The notes under the pieces are model-generated. The model did no database searches. It worked only from the letters and a program-made list of their open reading frames with translations, and was not told the DNA's origin. The translations under genes and the position numbers were made by a program. Shown one piece after another: positions 19,360-27,291 of a stretch of DNA of 64,000 bases. Location: NCBI RefSeq assembly GCF_001422445.1, contig NZ_LMNA01000006.1, positions 9,106 to 73,105 on the forward strand, given 5' to 3'. This DNA is from Pseudorhodoferax sp. Leaf274. Lineage in GTDB: Bacteria > Pseudomonadota > Gammaproteobacteria > Burkholderiales > Burkholderiaceae_C. The stretch's first letter is position 1, and each line of letters starts with the position of its first letter.

Positions 19360-20354
19360 CAGATCAACGCGTCGTCGCCGCCGCCGGCCAGCACGATCTG
19401 GCCCTCGTCGGCCAGGCGGCGCACGGTCTTGAGGATTTCCTTCTGCTGCGCCTCGACCTCGGACAGGCGCATCGGGCCGCGCGACTCCAGGTCCTCGCGC
19501 ATCGACTCGGCGGCGCGGCTGGACATGTTGCCCAGGATCTTTTCCTTGAGCTCGGGCGCGGCGCCCTTGAGCGCGGCGATCAGCGCATCGGACTGCACTT
19601 CCTTGAGCATGACCTGCATGGACTTGTTGTCCAGGTTGATGAGGTCGTCGAACACGAACATCTTGTCCATGATCTTCTGCGCCAGGTCCGGGTCGTGGCC
19701 GCGGATGGACTCGATCACCGTGCCTTCCACATTGGTGCCCAGGAAGTTAATGATCTCCGCTGCGGCCTTGACGCCGCCCAGCGAGGACTTGCGGATCTTG
19801 TCGCCGCCGGCCAGCACCTTGAACAGCACCTCGTTCAGGTCCTTCAGCGCGGTGGGCTGGATGCCCTCCAGCGTGGCCACGCGCAGCAGCACCTCGTTGC
19901 GCTGGCGCTCGCTCAGGTGCTTGAGCACGCCGGCCGCCTGCTCGTGGTCCAGGTGCACCATGATGGCCGCCACGATCTGCGGGTGCTCGTTGCGCAGCAG
20001 TTCGGCCACCGACAGCGGATCCATCCACTTCAGGCTCTCGATGCCGGAGATGTCGCCGCCCTGCAGGATGCGGTCAATCAGCAGCGAGGCCTTGTCGTCG
20101 CCCAGCGCGCGGCGCAGCACGTTCTTCACGTAGTCGCCGGTGTCGGACACCAAGAGGCTCTGGCGGCTGGCGGTCTCGGTGAACTTGCTGACCACCGACT
20201 CCACGCGTTCGCGTGGCACCGTGCGCGTGCGGGCGATGGTCTCGCCCAGGCGCTGCACCTCCTTGGGCGAGAGGTGCTTGAACACCTCGGCCGCCTCCTC
20301 CTCGCCCAGCGACATCAGAAAGATGGCGGCGTCGGTCAGACCTTCTTCATCCAT
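19359..20354 (-). CDS. fliG: FliG, flagellar motor switch protein
   Basis: 331 residues starting MDEEGLTDAAIFLMSLGEEEA. Three armadillo-like domains are recognisable, including EHPQIVAAIMVHLDHEQAAGV with the EHPQ motif and a C-terminal charged torque helix around MREDLESRGP. FliG joins the MS ring (FliF) to FliM and receives torque from MotA. fliF ends 15 bp upstream. Confidence 0.97.
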   Translation of the reverse strand: MDEEGLTDAAIFLMSLGEEEAAEVFKHLSPKEVQRLGETIARTRTVPRERVESVVSKFTETASRQSLLVSDTGDYVKNVLRRALGDDKASLLIDRILQGGDISGIESLKWMDPLSVAELLRNEHPQIVAAIMVHLDHEQAAGVLKHLSERQRNEVLLRVATLEGIQPTALKDLNEVLFKVLAGGDKIRKSSLGGVKAAAEIINFLGTNVEGTVIESIRGHDPDLAQKIMDKMFVFDDLINLDNKSMQVMLKEVQSDALIAALKGAAPELKEKILGNMSSRAAESMREDLESRGPMRLSEVEAQQKEILKTVRRLADEGQIVLAGGGDDALI

Positions 20355-20369
20355 GTTCTCGTACTCCGG

Positions 20370-22139
20370 TCAGGAAGAGCCGCTGGCTTCGCCGTTGATC
20401 CAGTCCTTCACGATGTTGGCCACCGCGATGGGGTTTTCCAGCGCCAGCTTGCGCGCCGCTTCCAGCCGCACCTGGTGGTCGGTGGGCTGCAGGTCCACCG
20501 CGTCGCCGCCCAGGGCCGGGCCGCCCAGCGCCGGGCGCTCGGCGTCGTCGGCCACCAGCGCGTCGAGCTGGCCACCGCCATCGGGACCGGCGCCCGGCCC
20601 GGCCGTGCCGTCGGCCAGCGCCGGCTCGGGCTTGGGCGGCTGCATGGCCTTGAAGCCCGGGCGCACCAGCCCGAACAGCACGATCAGCGCCAGCAGCAGC
20701 ATGCCGATGGGCCAGGCGAAGCTGCGCAGGTTCTCCGCCGTGGCGACCTGCTGCCAGATCGGCCGCGTGTCGGTCGGCTCGACCGTCTGCACGAAGGCGG
20801 CGTTCATGATGTTGACCGAATCACCGCGGTCCTGGCTGAAACCAATGGTTTCACGCACCAGCGCCGTCATCTGGCTGATCTGCTCGGCCGACAGGGCGCG
20901 CGTCGTCGGTGCGCCCTTCTCGTCGGTGGCGGTCTGGTGGTTGACCACGACGGCGGCCGACAGGCGCTTGATGTTGCCCGAGCCACCGCGCACCACGCGC
21001 ACGGTCTTGTCGACCTCGTAGTTGGTGATGGACTCGCGCTTGCTGTTGCTGGGGCCGCCCTGGGTACCGCCGGACGCCTGCAGGGGCGGCACCTGGCCGT
21101 TGATCGGGGCCGCGGCCTGCTGCGGCGGCTGGTTGGACACCGCGCCCGGCACGCCCGAGGGCTGGCCCGGCTGCGGGCCGGTGGTGGTTTCCACCACCTG
21201 CTGGCTGCGCACGGCGCTGGCGTCGGCCGCCAGGTTGGGGCGGTGCTGCTCGCTGGTCTGCTCGGTCTGCGAGAAATCCACCTCGGCCGTGACCTGGGCC
21301 TTCACGTTGTTGCGGCCGACCACGGGCTCCAGGATGTCCATGATGCGGCGCGTGTACTGCTGCTCGATCAGCGAGACGTACTGCAGCTGCTGCGCATCCA
21401 CGCCGCTGCCCGATTCCGGCGCGCCCGACAGCAGCTTGCCGGTGTCGTCCAGCACGCTGACGGCCGTGGGATTCATCTCCGGCACGCTGGAGGCCACCAG
21501 GTGCACGATGCCGGCCAGCTGCGCGCGGTCCAGCGTGCGGCCGGCACGCAGCGTGACCAGCACCGAGGCCGAGGGCTTTTGCTGCTCGCGGAAGAAGCCG
21601 TTCTGGTTCGGCAGCGCCAGGTGCACGCGCGCCGTCTCCACCGAGGCGATGGACTGGATCGAACGCGTGAGCTCGCCCTCCAGGCCGCGCTGGAAGGTCA
21701 GCCGCTCCTGGAACTGCGTCATGCCGAAGCGGTTGCTCTCCATGAGCTCGAAGCCCGTGACCGACCCCTTGGGCAGGCCCAGCGAGGCCAGGCGCAGCCG
21801 CACGTCGTGCACGCGGTCGCCCGGCACCAGGATGGAGCCGCCGCTCTCCGAGTACTTGTAGGGCACGTTCATCTGCGTCAGCTGGGCCACGATGGCGCCG
21901 CCGTCCTTGTCCGTCAGGCCGTTGTACAGCGTGCGGTACTCGGTGCGGTTGCCCATCATGAAGCCGATGACGATGACCAGCAGCAGCAGGCCGATGCCCA
22001 GCCCCAGCCGGATGCGCTGGGCGCGGTCGAGCCGCGCCAGCCGCTCGGCCAGGGGCGAAGTGGCAACAGCGCCCCCGGCAGCCGGCTCGGCGGGAGCGGC
22101 GACCAGTGGACCGGCAGGAACTTCGGCTACGGCGGACAT
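20370..22139 (-). CDS. fliF: FliF, flagellar MS-ring protein
   Basis: 589 residues. It has an N-terminal membrane segment (LGLGIGLLLLVIVIGFMMG), the YscJ-like periplasmic ring domains with RTLYNGLTDKDGG and GSVTGFELME, a Gly/Pro/Gln-rich loop near residues 330-365, a second membrane segment (LRSFAWPIGMLLLALIVLF) and a cytoplasmic tail ending in the FliG-binding helix VANIVKDWING. It is the first gene of the minus-strand fli operon. Confidence 0.97.
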   Translation of the reverse strand: MSAVAEVPAGPLVAAPAEPAAGGAVATSPLAERLARLDRAQRIRLGLGIGLLLLVIVIGFMMGNRTEYRTLYNGLTDKDGGAIVAQLTQMNVPYKYSESGGSILVPGDRVHDVRLRLASLGLPKGSVTGFELMESNRFGMTQFQERLTFQRGLEGELTRSIQSIASVETARVHLALPNQNGFFREQQKPSASVLVTLRAGRTLDRAQLAGIVHLVASSVPEMNPTAVSVLDDTGKLLSGAPESGSGVDAQQLQYVSLIEQQYTRRIMDILEPVVGRNNVKAQVTAEVDFSQTEQTSEQHRPNLAADASAVRSQQVVETTTGPQPGQPSGVPGAVSNQPPQQAAAPINGQVPPLQASGGTQGGPSNSKRESITNYEVDKTVRVVRGGSGNIKRLSAAVVVNHQTATDEKGAPTTRALSAEQISQMTALVRETIGFSQDRGDSVNIMNAAFVQTVEPTDTRPIWQQVATAENLRSFAWPIGMLLLALIVLFGLVRPGFKAMQPPKPEPALADGTAGPGAGPDGGGQLDALVADDAERPALGGPALGGDAVDLQPTDHQVRLEAARKLALENPIAVANIVKDWINGEASGSS

Positions 22140-22314
22140 CGTCTTGGGGCACGCCGCACGGGGCGGACGTACGCATTGGGGTGATGCGGCGGATTATTCT
22201 GAGATCCGGCCGGATTCTTCGCCGGATAAGCGCGCGGATTGGCCGGCATTTCAGCCCATGGCGGCCGCCGGCGGCCACTAGCATTGCCGCCATCGCCCCT
22301 GCCAGGACTGCGCC
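22140..22314. promoter_or_regulatory. Divergent fliF/fliE promoter region
   Basis: A 175-bp spacer from which fliF leaves leftwards and fliE rightwards. It contains several GATCCGG/CCGGAT-type dyads between 22195 and 22250, including TCTTCGCCGGAT at 22216-22227, identical to a 12-mer upstream of fliL, and a related GGATTATT near 22191. It probably holds the early-class activator sites for both transcripts. The regulator is not identifiable from sequence alone. Confidence 0.45.
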
Positions 22315-22638
22315 ATGGACCTTCGCCTCACCCCCTCGATCGGCTCTGCCCTCGCCCGCCCTGCGCCGGCCACGGGCCCGGCCGCGCGCGGCGTCGCGGC
22401 CGAACCCAAGGAGCAGGCCGGCTTTTCCACCGCGCTCAAGAGTGCGCTGGTGTCCGTGAGCGGCGCCCAGGGCGAATCGGGCCGGCTCTCGCGCGAAGTG
22501 CAGCTGGAGAACCCGCAGGTCAGCCTGGAAGAGACCATGGTGGCCATCCAGAAGGCGCAGATCGGCTTCCAGGCCACGCTGCACGTGCGCAACCGCATGG
22601 TGCAGGCCTATACCGACATCATGAACATGCAGGTTTGA
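22315..22638 (+). CDS. fliE: FliE, flagellar hook-basal body junction protein
   Basis: 107 residues. The C-terminal half carries the family signature: LENPQVSLEETMVAIQKAQ and then FQATLHVRNRMVQAYTDIMN. FliE connects the MS ring to the proximal rod and is the first exported rod component. It stands alone on the plus strand, divergent from fliF. The restriction-modification genes lie directly downstream on the opposite strand. Confidence 0.95.
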   Translation: MDLRLTPSIGSALARPAPATGPAARGVAAEPKEQAGFSTALKSALVSVSGAQGESGRLSREVQLENPQVSLEETMVAIQKAQIGFQATLHVRNRMVQAYTDIMNMQV

Positions 22639-22740
22639 AACGGTTCAATTGCCCAAGTGCAGCGTATAGCGCGCCGCCGCCGTCGCCGAGCCCCTATCGC
22701 AGTCTCACGAAGGCCGATGCGGCCGCAAACTCTGAAGCAC

Positions 22741-23802
22741 TCATTCACGGCGGCGCCTGGATGCGGTCGGTCGCATCCGCGGCTTCTCGGGAACGACACG
22801 ATCCAGTTCCTGCTGCCGCTGCATTTTCAGTTCTGCCAAAAATGCTTCGTGAGTTTCGATCAAGGCATCCAACCCTTGCAGCTTGCTCAGCTCTGCCGCC
22901 TTGAACGCCCGCGCGACTCCTGCAATTAGTACATCGTGCTCCTCCTTGGCATCGCTGAAGTGACTGAAGAACTTCACCCAGGCCTGCACAGGAATGCCAG
23001 ACGCCAACTGCTTTCGCGTGGTTGCAATGAACTCATCCATCAAACCGTAGCGAGAGACACGACCAAAGTTGTTGCCGGTATCGTGCGCGGCCTTGTCCGA
23101 ACATTGGTCGACCTTCGAGGAGGGGTATGGCGCGCGGTGGCGCGCCGCCAGAATACGTGGCTCCCCACCCTCAGCCGTTCGCATCTGATGCCAGTAGAAA
23201 TTGCGCAGCAACGCAGCGTACTTAGCCTCGCAAATGAATGGGGGCAGCAATTTTGGGCTTCCGGCCACCACATCGCTGAGCACCCAAGGAAAAACAACCA
23301 GGAGATCCTGCAGCGCGCACGCATCGGGCGTCACCTGGTAACGGAAGGTTGGTTCGCCTTCTTTCGCGATGGCAAACCACCCTTTCAACTCGATGCCCAT
23401 CAAGGGCGACGGCAGTCCAGGATCGTCACTCACAAGGCGCACGTCAGGAAATGCCTGCGCCTGCCGCTCGAACCGGTACAGTGAATACGCTCCGACCGGA
23501 TCCCAAACATCACGCAGCTTGTTGAGTCCGCGCACGACGGCATCCTCGATCGATGCACCCAGCGCGCCGTTGAGGGTGAAAATGTCTGTGGCCCGAAAGT
23601 CTTTCAGTTCGATGCTCGTCGCGAACTCCTCGGGCAACGCATAGACCGCCTTGCGTACATCGTTGCGCAGCTTATGGTGCTCCCATTGCATCAACAGCGC
23701 TTCAGCAGGCTCTGGCCGCTCGATGATGGCCGGCGCGTAGTGCAAGTCGGCCGTTGTCCCCGCAGCCTCTTGTGGCTCGGCAGCCGGCACGCCCGCCATC
23801 AT
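22741..23802 (-). CDS. Putative type II restriction endonuclease (PD-(D/E)XK-like)
   Basis: 353 residues, not matched to a named enzyme. It overlaps the preceding DNA methyltransferase by ATGA. A candidate PD-(D/E)XK nuclease site is visible: P119-D120 in FPDVRLVSDD, then 17 residues, then E138-L-K140 in GIELKGW. Both elements are followed by hydrophobic strands as in that fold. The C terminus is highly basic (RRRRE). With the methyltransferase it most likely forms a restriction-modification pair; the recognition sequence is unknown. Base composition is visibly lower in GC than the surrounding flagellar genes, suggesting acquisition by transfer. Confidence 0.7.
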   Translation of the reverse strand: MMAGVPAAEPQEAAGTTADLHYAPAIIERPEPAEALLMQWEHHKLRNDVRKAVYALPEEFATSIELKDFRATDIFTLNGALGASIEDAVVRGLNKLRDVWDPVGAYSLYRFERQAQAFPDVRLVSDDPGLPSPLMGIELKGWFAIAKEGEPTFRYQVTPDACALQDLLVVFPWVLSDVVAGSPKLLPPFICEAKYAALLRNFYWHQMRTAEGGEPRILAARHRAPYPSSKVDQCSDKAAHDTGNNFGRVSRYGLMDEFIATTRKQLASGIPVQAWVKFFSHFSDAKEEHDVLIAGVARAFKAAELSKLQGLDALIETHEAFLAELKMQRQQELDRVVPEKPRMRPTASRRRRE

Positions 23803-24836
23803 GCGATTCTGAGTTGCGGAGGATCGAGCGCCTCCCGCAACCGCTCAACCGCAGCGTGATAGAACCCTGCATGAATCTCCGCTGCGAAGGCTCTCCTCCC
23901 CAGCTGACTGGCCGCCAGACTTGCACTGCATAAACCACCAAACGGCTCCCAAACAACATCGCCCTCATTCGTGCAAGACAAGATCTGTTTCTCCATGAGC
24001 GCCAATGGCTTCTGATTTGCATGCAGATAACCCACGCCATCAGCAGTCTTCACACGCTCGCGCCCATGAACAGGTTGCTCCCGCCACACGTTCGTCTGGC
24101 CGTGTGTGTGTGTCCATTTGGACCGCATCCGGATCCACGCCTCGCCGTCGAACGGGTTGACACCATCAAGTGAGAAATAGGGCCGCTCTGCCGGTGCGCC
24201 ATGCTCCCGACAATAGTTCGCCATGCCCCTCATCGCCTCAACGGGAGGGAAATACCAGCGATGGCATTGCGTCAGATACTTCCGTGTCGCAGCATTCCTG
24301 ACCCCACATGCGAGGTTGGCCAGGTGCATCGGCAGACCGCTTCGCTGCCACTCCGAACGCACCCAAGCCTTGAGCGGAAGCAGATTTCCACAGGCATCTA
24401 CCAACAGGTTTTTGCGCGTATATCGCACCGCCACCTCGGTGACGACGGGCAACCCGCGAATCGTCCTCGAATTTACGTTGCCCGCAATATGCGCAATCCC
24501 TTTGTCCCAGACGACTGTCTCTTCGTATTGCCAGCCATGGAGGTCAAGAACGGAATGAACAGTCGCCCAACTAAGCTCGGAACCCCAAAACCACAGAGTG
24601 CAGTCGGGTGCGGCTCGTCGCGCCCAAGCCGCCACATGGGGCCCATACCACGCAGGCAGAGGATCAACCGTCGGGGGCTCACCGGGAAACTTGGCCAGTC
24701 CGTAGGGACCATCCGCAATGATGCACGTAGGCTGCGGCCAGCGCTCGTACAACTGCATCGCGTCGCTGTGATGCAGGAACGCGTTGTCGACCCGCGCCGC
24801 TGCAGCATCTTGAATGGGGACCGTTTGTTTGCTCAT
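23799..24836 (-). CDS. Beta-class N4/N6 DNA methyltransferase of a restriction-modification pair
   Basis: 345 residues. The catalytic motif IV comes first as D42-G-P-Y in IIADGPYGLAKF, and the SAM-binding motif I lies near the C terminus (VVWEPFGGLCSAS, about residues 295-305), preceded by HANQKPLALMEKQI. This order defines the beta class, which modifies adenine N6 or cytosine N4. DGPY replaces the commoner DPPY/SPPY. The ATG at 24836 has AGAGG about 8 bases upstream. It sits downstream of fliT on the same strand, behind a LexA-like box. Lower GC than its neighbours fits an inserted cassette. Confidence 0.85.
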   Translation of the reverse strand: MSKQTVPIQDAAAARVDNAFLHHSDAMQLYERWPQPTCIIADGPYGLAKFPGEPPTVDPLPAWYGPHVAAWARRAAPDCTLWFWGSELSWATVHSVLDLHGWQYEETVVWDKGIAHIAGNVNSRTIRGLPVVTEVAVRYTRKNLLVDACGNLLPLKAWVRSEWQRSGLPMHLANLACGVRNAATRKYLTQCHRWYFPPVEAMRGMANYCREHGAPAERPYFSLDGVNPFDGEAWIRMRSKWTHTHGQTNVWREQPVHGRERVKTADGVGYLHANQKPLALMEKQILSCTNEGDVVWEPFGGLCSASLAASQLGRRAFAAEIHAGFYHAAVERLREALDPPQLRIA

Positions 24837-24865
24837 CGCACACCTCTTTGCGCGGCATGGTACCC

Positions 24866-24898
24866 GACAAAAGCTGAATTTTTATACAGTCTTTTGTC
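24866..24898 (-). promoter_or_regulatory. LexA-like (SOS) box within a larger dyad in front of the restriction-modification genes
   Basis: On the minus strand bases 24891-24872 read GACTGTATAAAAATTCAGCT. They match the E. coli-type LexA consensus (TACTG, AT-rich centre, CAGTA) at 14 of 20 positions, with the CTG-N10-CAG core intact. The box lies inside a larger inverted repeat, GACAAAAG (24866-24873) and CTTTTGTC (24891-24898). It begins about 36 bp before the methyltransferase ATG, where RNA polymerase would bind. The AT-rich core may also contain the -10 element. SOS control is an inference. Confidence 0.5.
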
Positions 24899-24920
24899 TC
24901 TTCATAAGAGCGCTCCAGGC

Positions 24921-25220
24921 TCAGTGCAACAGCTGCGGCCGGCTGTCCATCATGTATTCGAACTGCGTCAGCCAGGGCTCGGTGAGGCAGCGGATCTCGG
25001 CGTCGTTGCGCAGGATGCGCTGCATGATGCGCGCCTTCTCTTTGCGCTGCGCGGCCGTCAGCTGCTCGGTCTGCGACTGGTGGCGCAGCTGCTCGATCAG
25101 CACCGCGCAGGCGCCCTCGTGGCGCACCACCTCGTCCCAGTCTTCCTGCTGGGCGGCCCGCAGCATCTTGACGCTGCTGTCCTCGATGGCCTTGTAATAG
25201 TCGATCAGCATGTGCGACAT
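24921..25220 (-). CDS. fliT: FliT, flagellar chaperone
   Basis: 99 residues from the ATG at 25220 (MSHMLIDYYKAIEDSS); a second ATG lies 9 bp further in. It is a small all-helical protein that binds FliD and, in some species, represses early flagellar transcription. Identification rests on length, helical character and position downstream of fliD and fliS. An upstream frame extension is Pro/Arg-rich and lies within fliS. The final part of fliT ends about 30 bp before the LexA-like box. Confidence 0.8.
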   Translation of the reverse strand: MSHMLIDYYKAIEDSSVKMLRAAQQEDWDEVVRHEGACAVLIEQLRHQSQTEQLTAAQRKEKARIMQRILRNDAEIRCLTEPWLTQFEYMMDSRPQLLH

Positions 25221-25230
25221 GGCTGCTGGC

Positions 25231-25659
25231 TCAGGAAGCGGCCGCCTGGCCGGAAGGGGTGGCAATGCTTTTCCAGGCGCCGTAGACCGGCACGATCAGG
25301 TCAATCACTTCTTGGATCATCGGCGCGTCGTTGTGGATGTTGGCTCTTGTGAGTCGGCTGATGCTGTAGTTGTAGACACCGCGCAGGTTGGTCGCCAGCT
25401 CGCCGCCCGCTGCATCGTTGAGGGCGGCCTTCAGGCCTTCCTCGAGGATGCGCACGGACTTGCCGATTTCCTTGCCCTTGGTCTCGATGTCGCCACGCAT
25501 TGTCGCGGCGTGGGCCTGGCGCAATGCGGCAAGCAAGCCCTCATAAAGCAGGCAAATCAGCTGATGGGGGCTGGCGCCCTCGACGCTGGTCTGGGTGCCG
25601 ACACGCTTGTAGGCGGCGGCGGAGCGGGAACTGACCGAGGTGAACATCGAAGAGCCCAT
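25231..25659 (-). CDS. fliS: FliS, flagellin export chaperone
   Basis: 142 residues. Family motifs are AAAYKRVGTQTSVEGASPHQL, LICLLYEGLLAAL and LRGVYNYSISRLTRAN. FliS binds the disordered C terminus of flagellin to prevent early polymerisation. It begins MGSSMFTSVSS; the internal ATG at 25647 would also fit. It lies 71 bp after fliD. Confidence 0.95.
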   Translation of the reverse strand: MGSSMFTSVSSRSAAAYKRVGTQTSVEGASPHQLICLLYEGLLAALRQAHAATMRGDIETKGKEIGKSVRILEEGLKAALNDAAGGELATNLRGVYNYSISRLTRANIHNDAPMIQEVIDLIVPVYGAWKSIATPSGQAAAS

Positions 25660-25730
25660 GAAACTGTCGTTGATGTTTTGGTTATCGGCAGGGTGGCCCC
25701 GGACTCAAGAGCTGCGTGCTTGAAAAGTGG

Positions 25731-27176
25731 CTAGTCGTTCTTCTTGTTCCACTGCGAGACCTGCTGGTCCATGTAGTTGGCCAGCGCCTGCAGCGTGCCC
25801 ATCTTCACGTCCAGCGCGGTGTAGGTCTTGCGCAGCCGCGTCTCGGTCAGCGTGGCGCGGTTCTCCACCTTGTCCTGCTCGCTGAGGTTGCTCTTGGACT
25901 CGCGCTCCAGCGCATCGGTCTTGTTGTTGAGAAGCCCGTCGAACGACAGCAGCGTTCCCGTGTAGCTCTTCATGCTTGCGGCCACGCCCGTGCTCGTGCC
26001 GTCCTGGTTGCGCTGGATGAACAGCTTCTTGACGTTGTCCAGGTCGTCCAGCGCCTTGCTCAGCTTGGCGCCGTCGACCTTCAGGTTGGTGTCGCCCACG
26101 GCGCCGTTGCTGCCCAGGTTGATGCCAATGGAAGACAGCGTGGTGAACGCACCGCCCGAGACGCTGGCCGTCAACACCGATCGCAGGCTGTTGCGCAACC
26201 CCACCGCGGTGGAGTCGCCCTGCAGGTCGCCGGCCGTCTTGGTCTCCTTGTCGTACTTCGTCGCATCGCCCAGCAAGGTGTTGATGGCGTTGTACGCATC
26301 GACGAAATCCTGGATGTTCTTGGTCATCGCCTCCTTGTCGACGGTGCTGGTGATCAGCGCGTCGGCACCGGTGGCCGTGACCTCGTTCAGCGAGATCGTC
26401 AGGCCCGGCACGGCATTGACCAACTGGTTCTTCGCCGACGTGACGGTGATGCCGTTGATCGTGGCCACGGCATCCTGGGCCGGCTGGTAGGTGTTGGCCG
26501 CCATGCCCACGGTGGGCTGGGCCAGGTCGAACGCCAGGCGCGACACGCCCGCGTTGTCGGCGTTGCTGCCGTCGTCGTCGGTGGCGGTGATGCGAAAGCC
26601 CGACACCGCGCCGGTCTCCTTGGAGCGCAGCATCAGCCGGTCGCCCGAGGCGTCGGTCAACACCGTGGCCACCACCCCGGAGCCGGAGTCGTTGATCTTG
26701 GCGGCCACCTGGGCCAGCGTGTCGGTCGCGCCCACGGTGACGTTGACCGCTGCCGCGGTGCCGGCGGTGAACACCCCGGCGTTCCAGCTGCCCAGCTGCA
26801 GCGTGAGCTGGCCCGATCCGATGGTGCCGCCGGCCGAGATGGCGGTGGACACGGTCGACTGCGACTGCGCGAGCTTCTGCACGCCCACCGAAAAGCTGGT
26901 GGCGGCCGCGATGCCGGAGACGCTGACCGACACCGCCGATTCCTTGGACGACTTGACGGCCAGCATGTTCCAGCCGCTGTCCAGCGCCAGCTTGGAGGCC
27001 GCGTCCTGCAGGGTGGAGACCAGCGACTTGATCTCGCCGTAGGAAGAGACCTTGGTGTCGATCTTCGTGGCCTTCTCCTTCAACCCTTCCAGCGGCTTTT
27101 TCTCCAGTGCCACCAGCTTGGTGATGATGTCCTCGACCTCGAGGCCACTGCCGATACCGATGGATGTGATGGCCAT
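25731..27176 (-). CDS. fliD: FliD, flagellar filament cap protein
   Basis: 481 residues. FliD_N occupies about residues 10-110 (IGSGLEVEDIITKLVALEKKP) and FliD_C the last 250 residues, with the typical helical end NRATLTETRLRKTYTALDVKMG and MDQQVSQW. The cap folds and inserts flagellin subunits at the filament tip. It follows fliC on the same strand, beyond a terminator-like hairpin, and precedes fliS and fliT. Confidence 0.96.
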   Translation of the reverse strand: MAITSIGIGSGLEVEDIITKLVALEKKPLEGLKEKATKIDTKVSSYGEIKSLVSTLQDAASKLALDSGWNMLAVKSSKESAVSVSVSGIAAATSFSVGVQKLAQSQSTVSTAISAGGTIGSGQLTLQLGSWNAGVFTAGTAAAVNVTVGATDTLAQVAAKINDSGSGVVATVLTDASGDRLMLRSKETGAVSGFRITATDDDGSNADNAGVSRLAFDLAQPTVGMAANTYQPAQDAVATINGITVTSAKNQLVNAVPGLTISLNEVTATGADALITSTVDKEAMTKNIQDFVDAYNAINTLLGDATKYDKETKTAGDLQGDSTAVGLRNSLRSVLTASVSGGAFTTLSSIGINLGSNGAVGDTNLKVDGAKLSKALDDLDNVKKLFIQRNQDGTSTGVAASMKSYTGTLLSFDGLLNNKTDALERESKSNLSEQDKVENRATLTETRLRKTYTALDVKMGTLQALANYMDQQVSQWNKKND

Positions 27177-27258
27177 GCGAATCTCCTAGCGCGGCAAGCG
27201 CACAAACGCGAAACGGCGGACAGGGTAGCACCCCTGCCCGCCATCCGAAGCGCCGAAA

Positions 27259-27279
27259 AGCGCCCCTTTCCGGGGCGCT
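27259..27279 (-). terminator. Intrinsic terminator after fliC
   Basis: AGCGCCCC (27259-27266) and GGGGCGCT (27272-27279) form an 8-bp perfect GC stem with a 5-base loop. On the minus strand the stem is followed by TTTTC. It lies 13 bp after the fliC stop, in the right orientation to end the flagellin transcript before fliD. Confidence 0.75.
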
Positions 27280-27291
27280 CGCCGGTGCGGT

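Noticed and set aside
22657-22929. A 90-codon plus-strand frame between fliE and the nuclease gene
   Set aside because: It is mostly antisense to the nuclease gene, has no ribosome site and no protein-like composition.
24866-24898. The dyad between fliT and the methyltransferase as a fliT terminator
   Set aside because: The loop is long and AT-rich and no T run follows the stem on the minus strand, so an operator reading is more likely.
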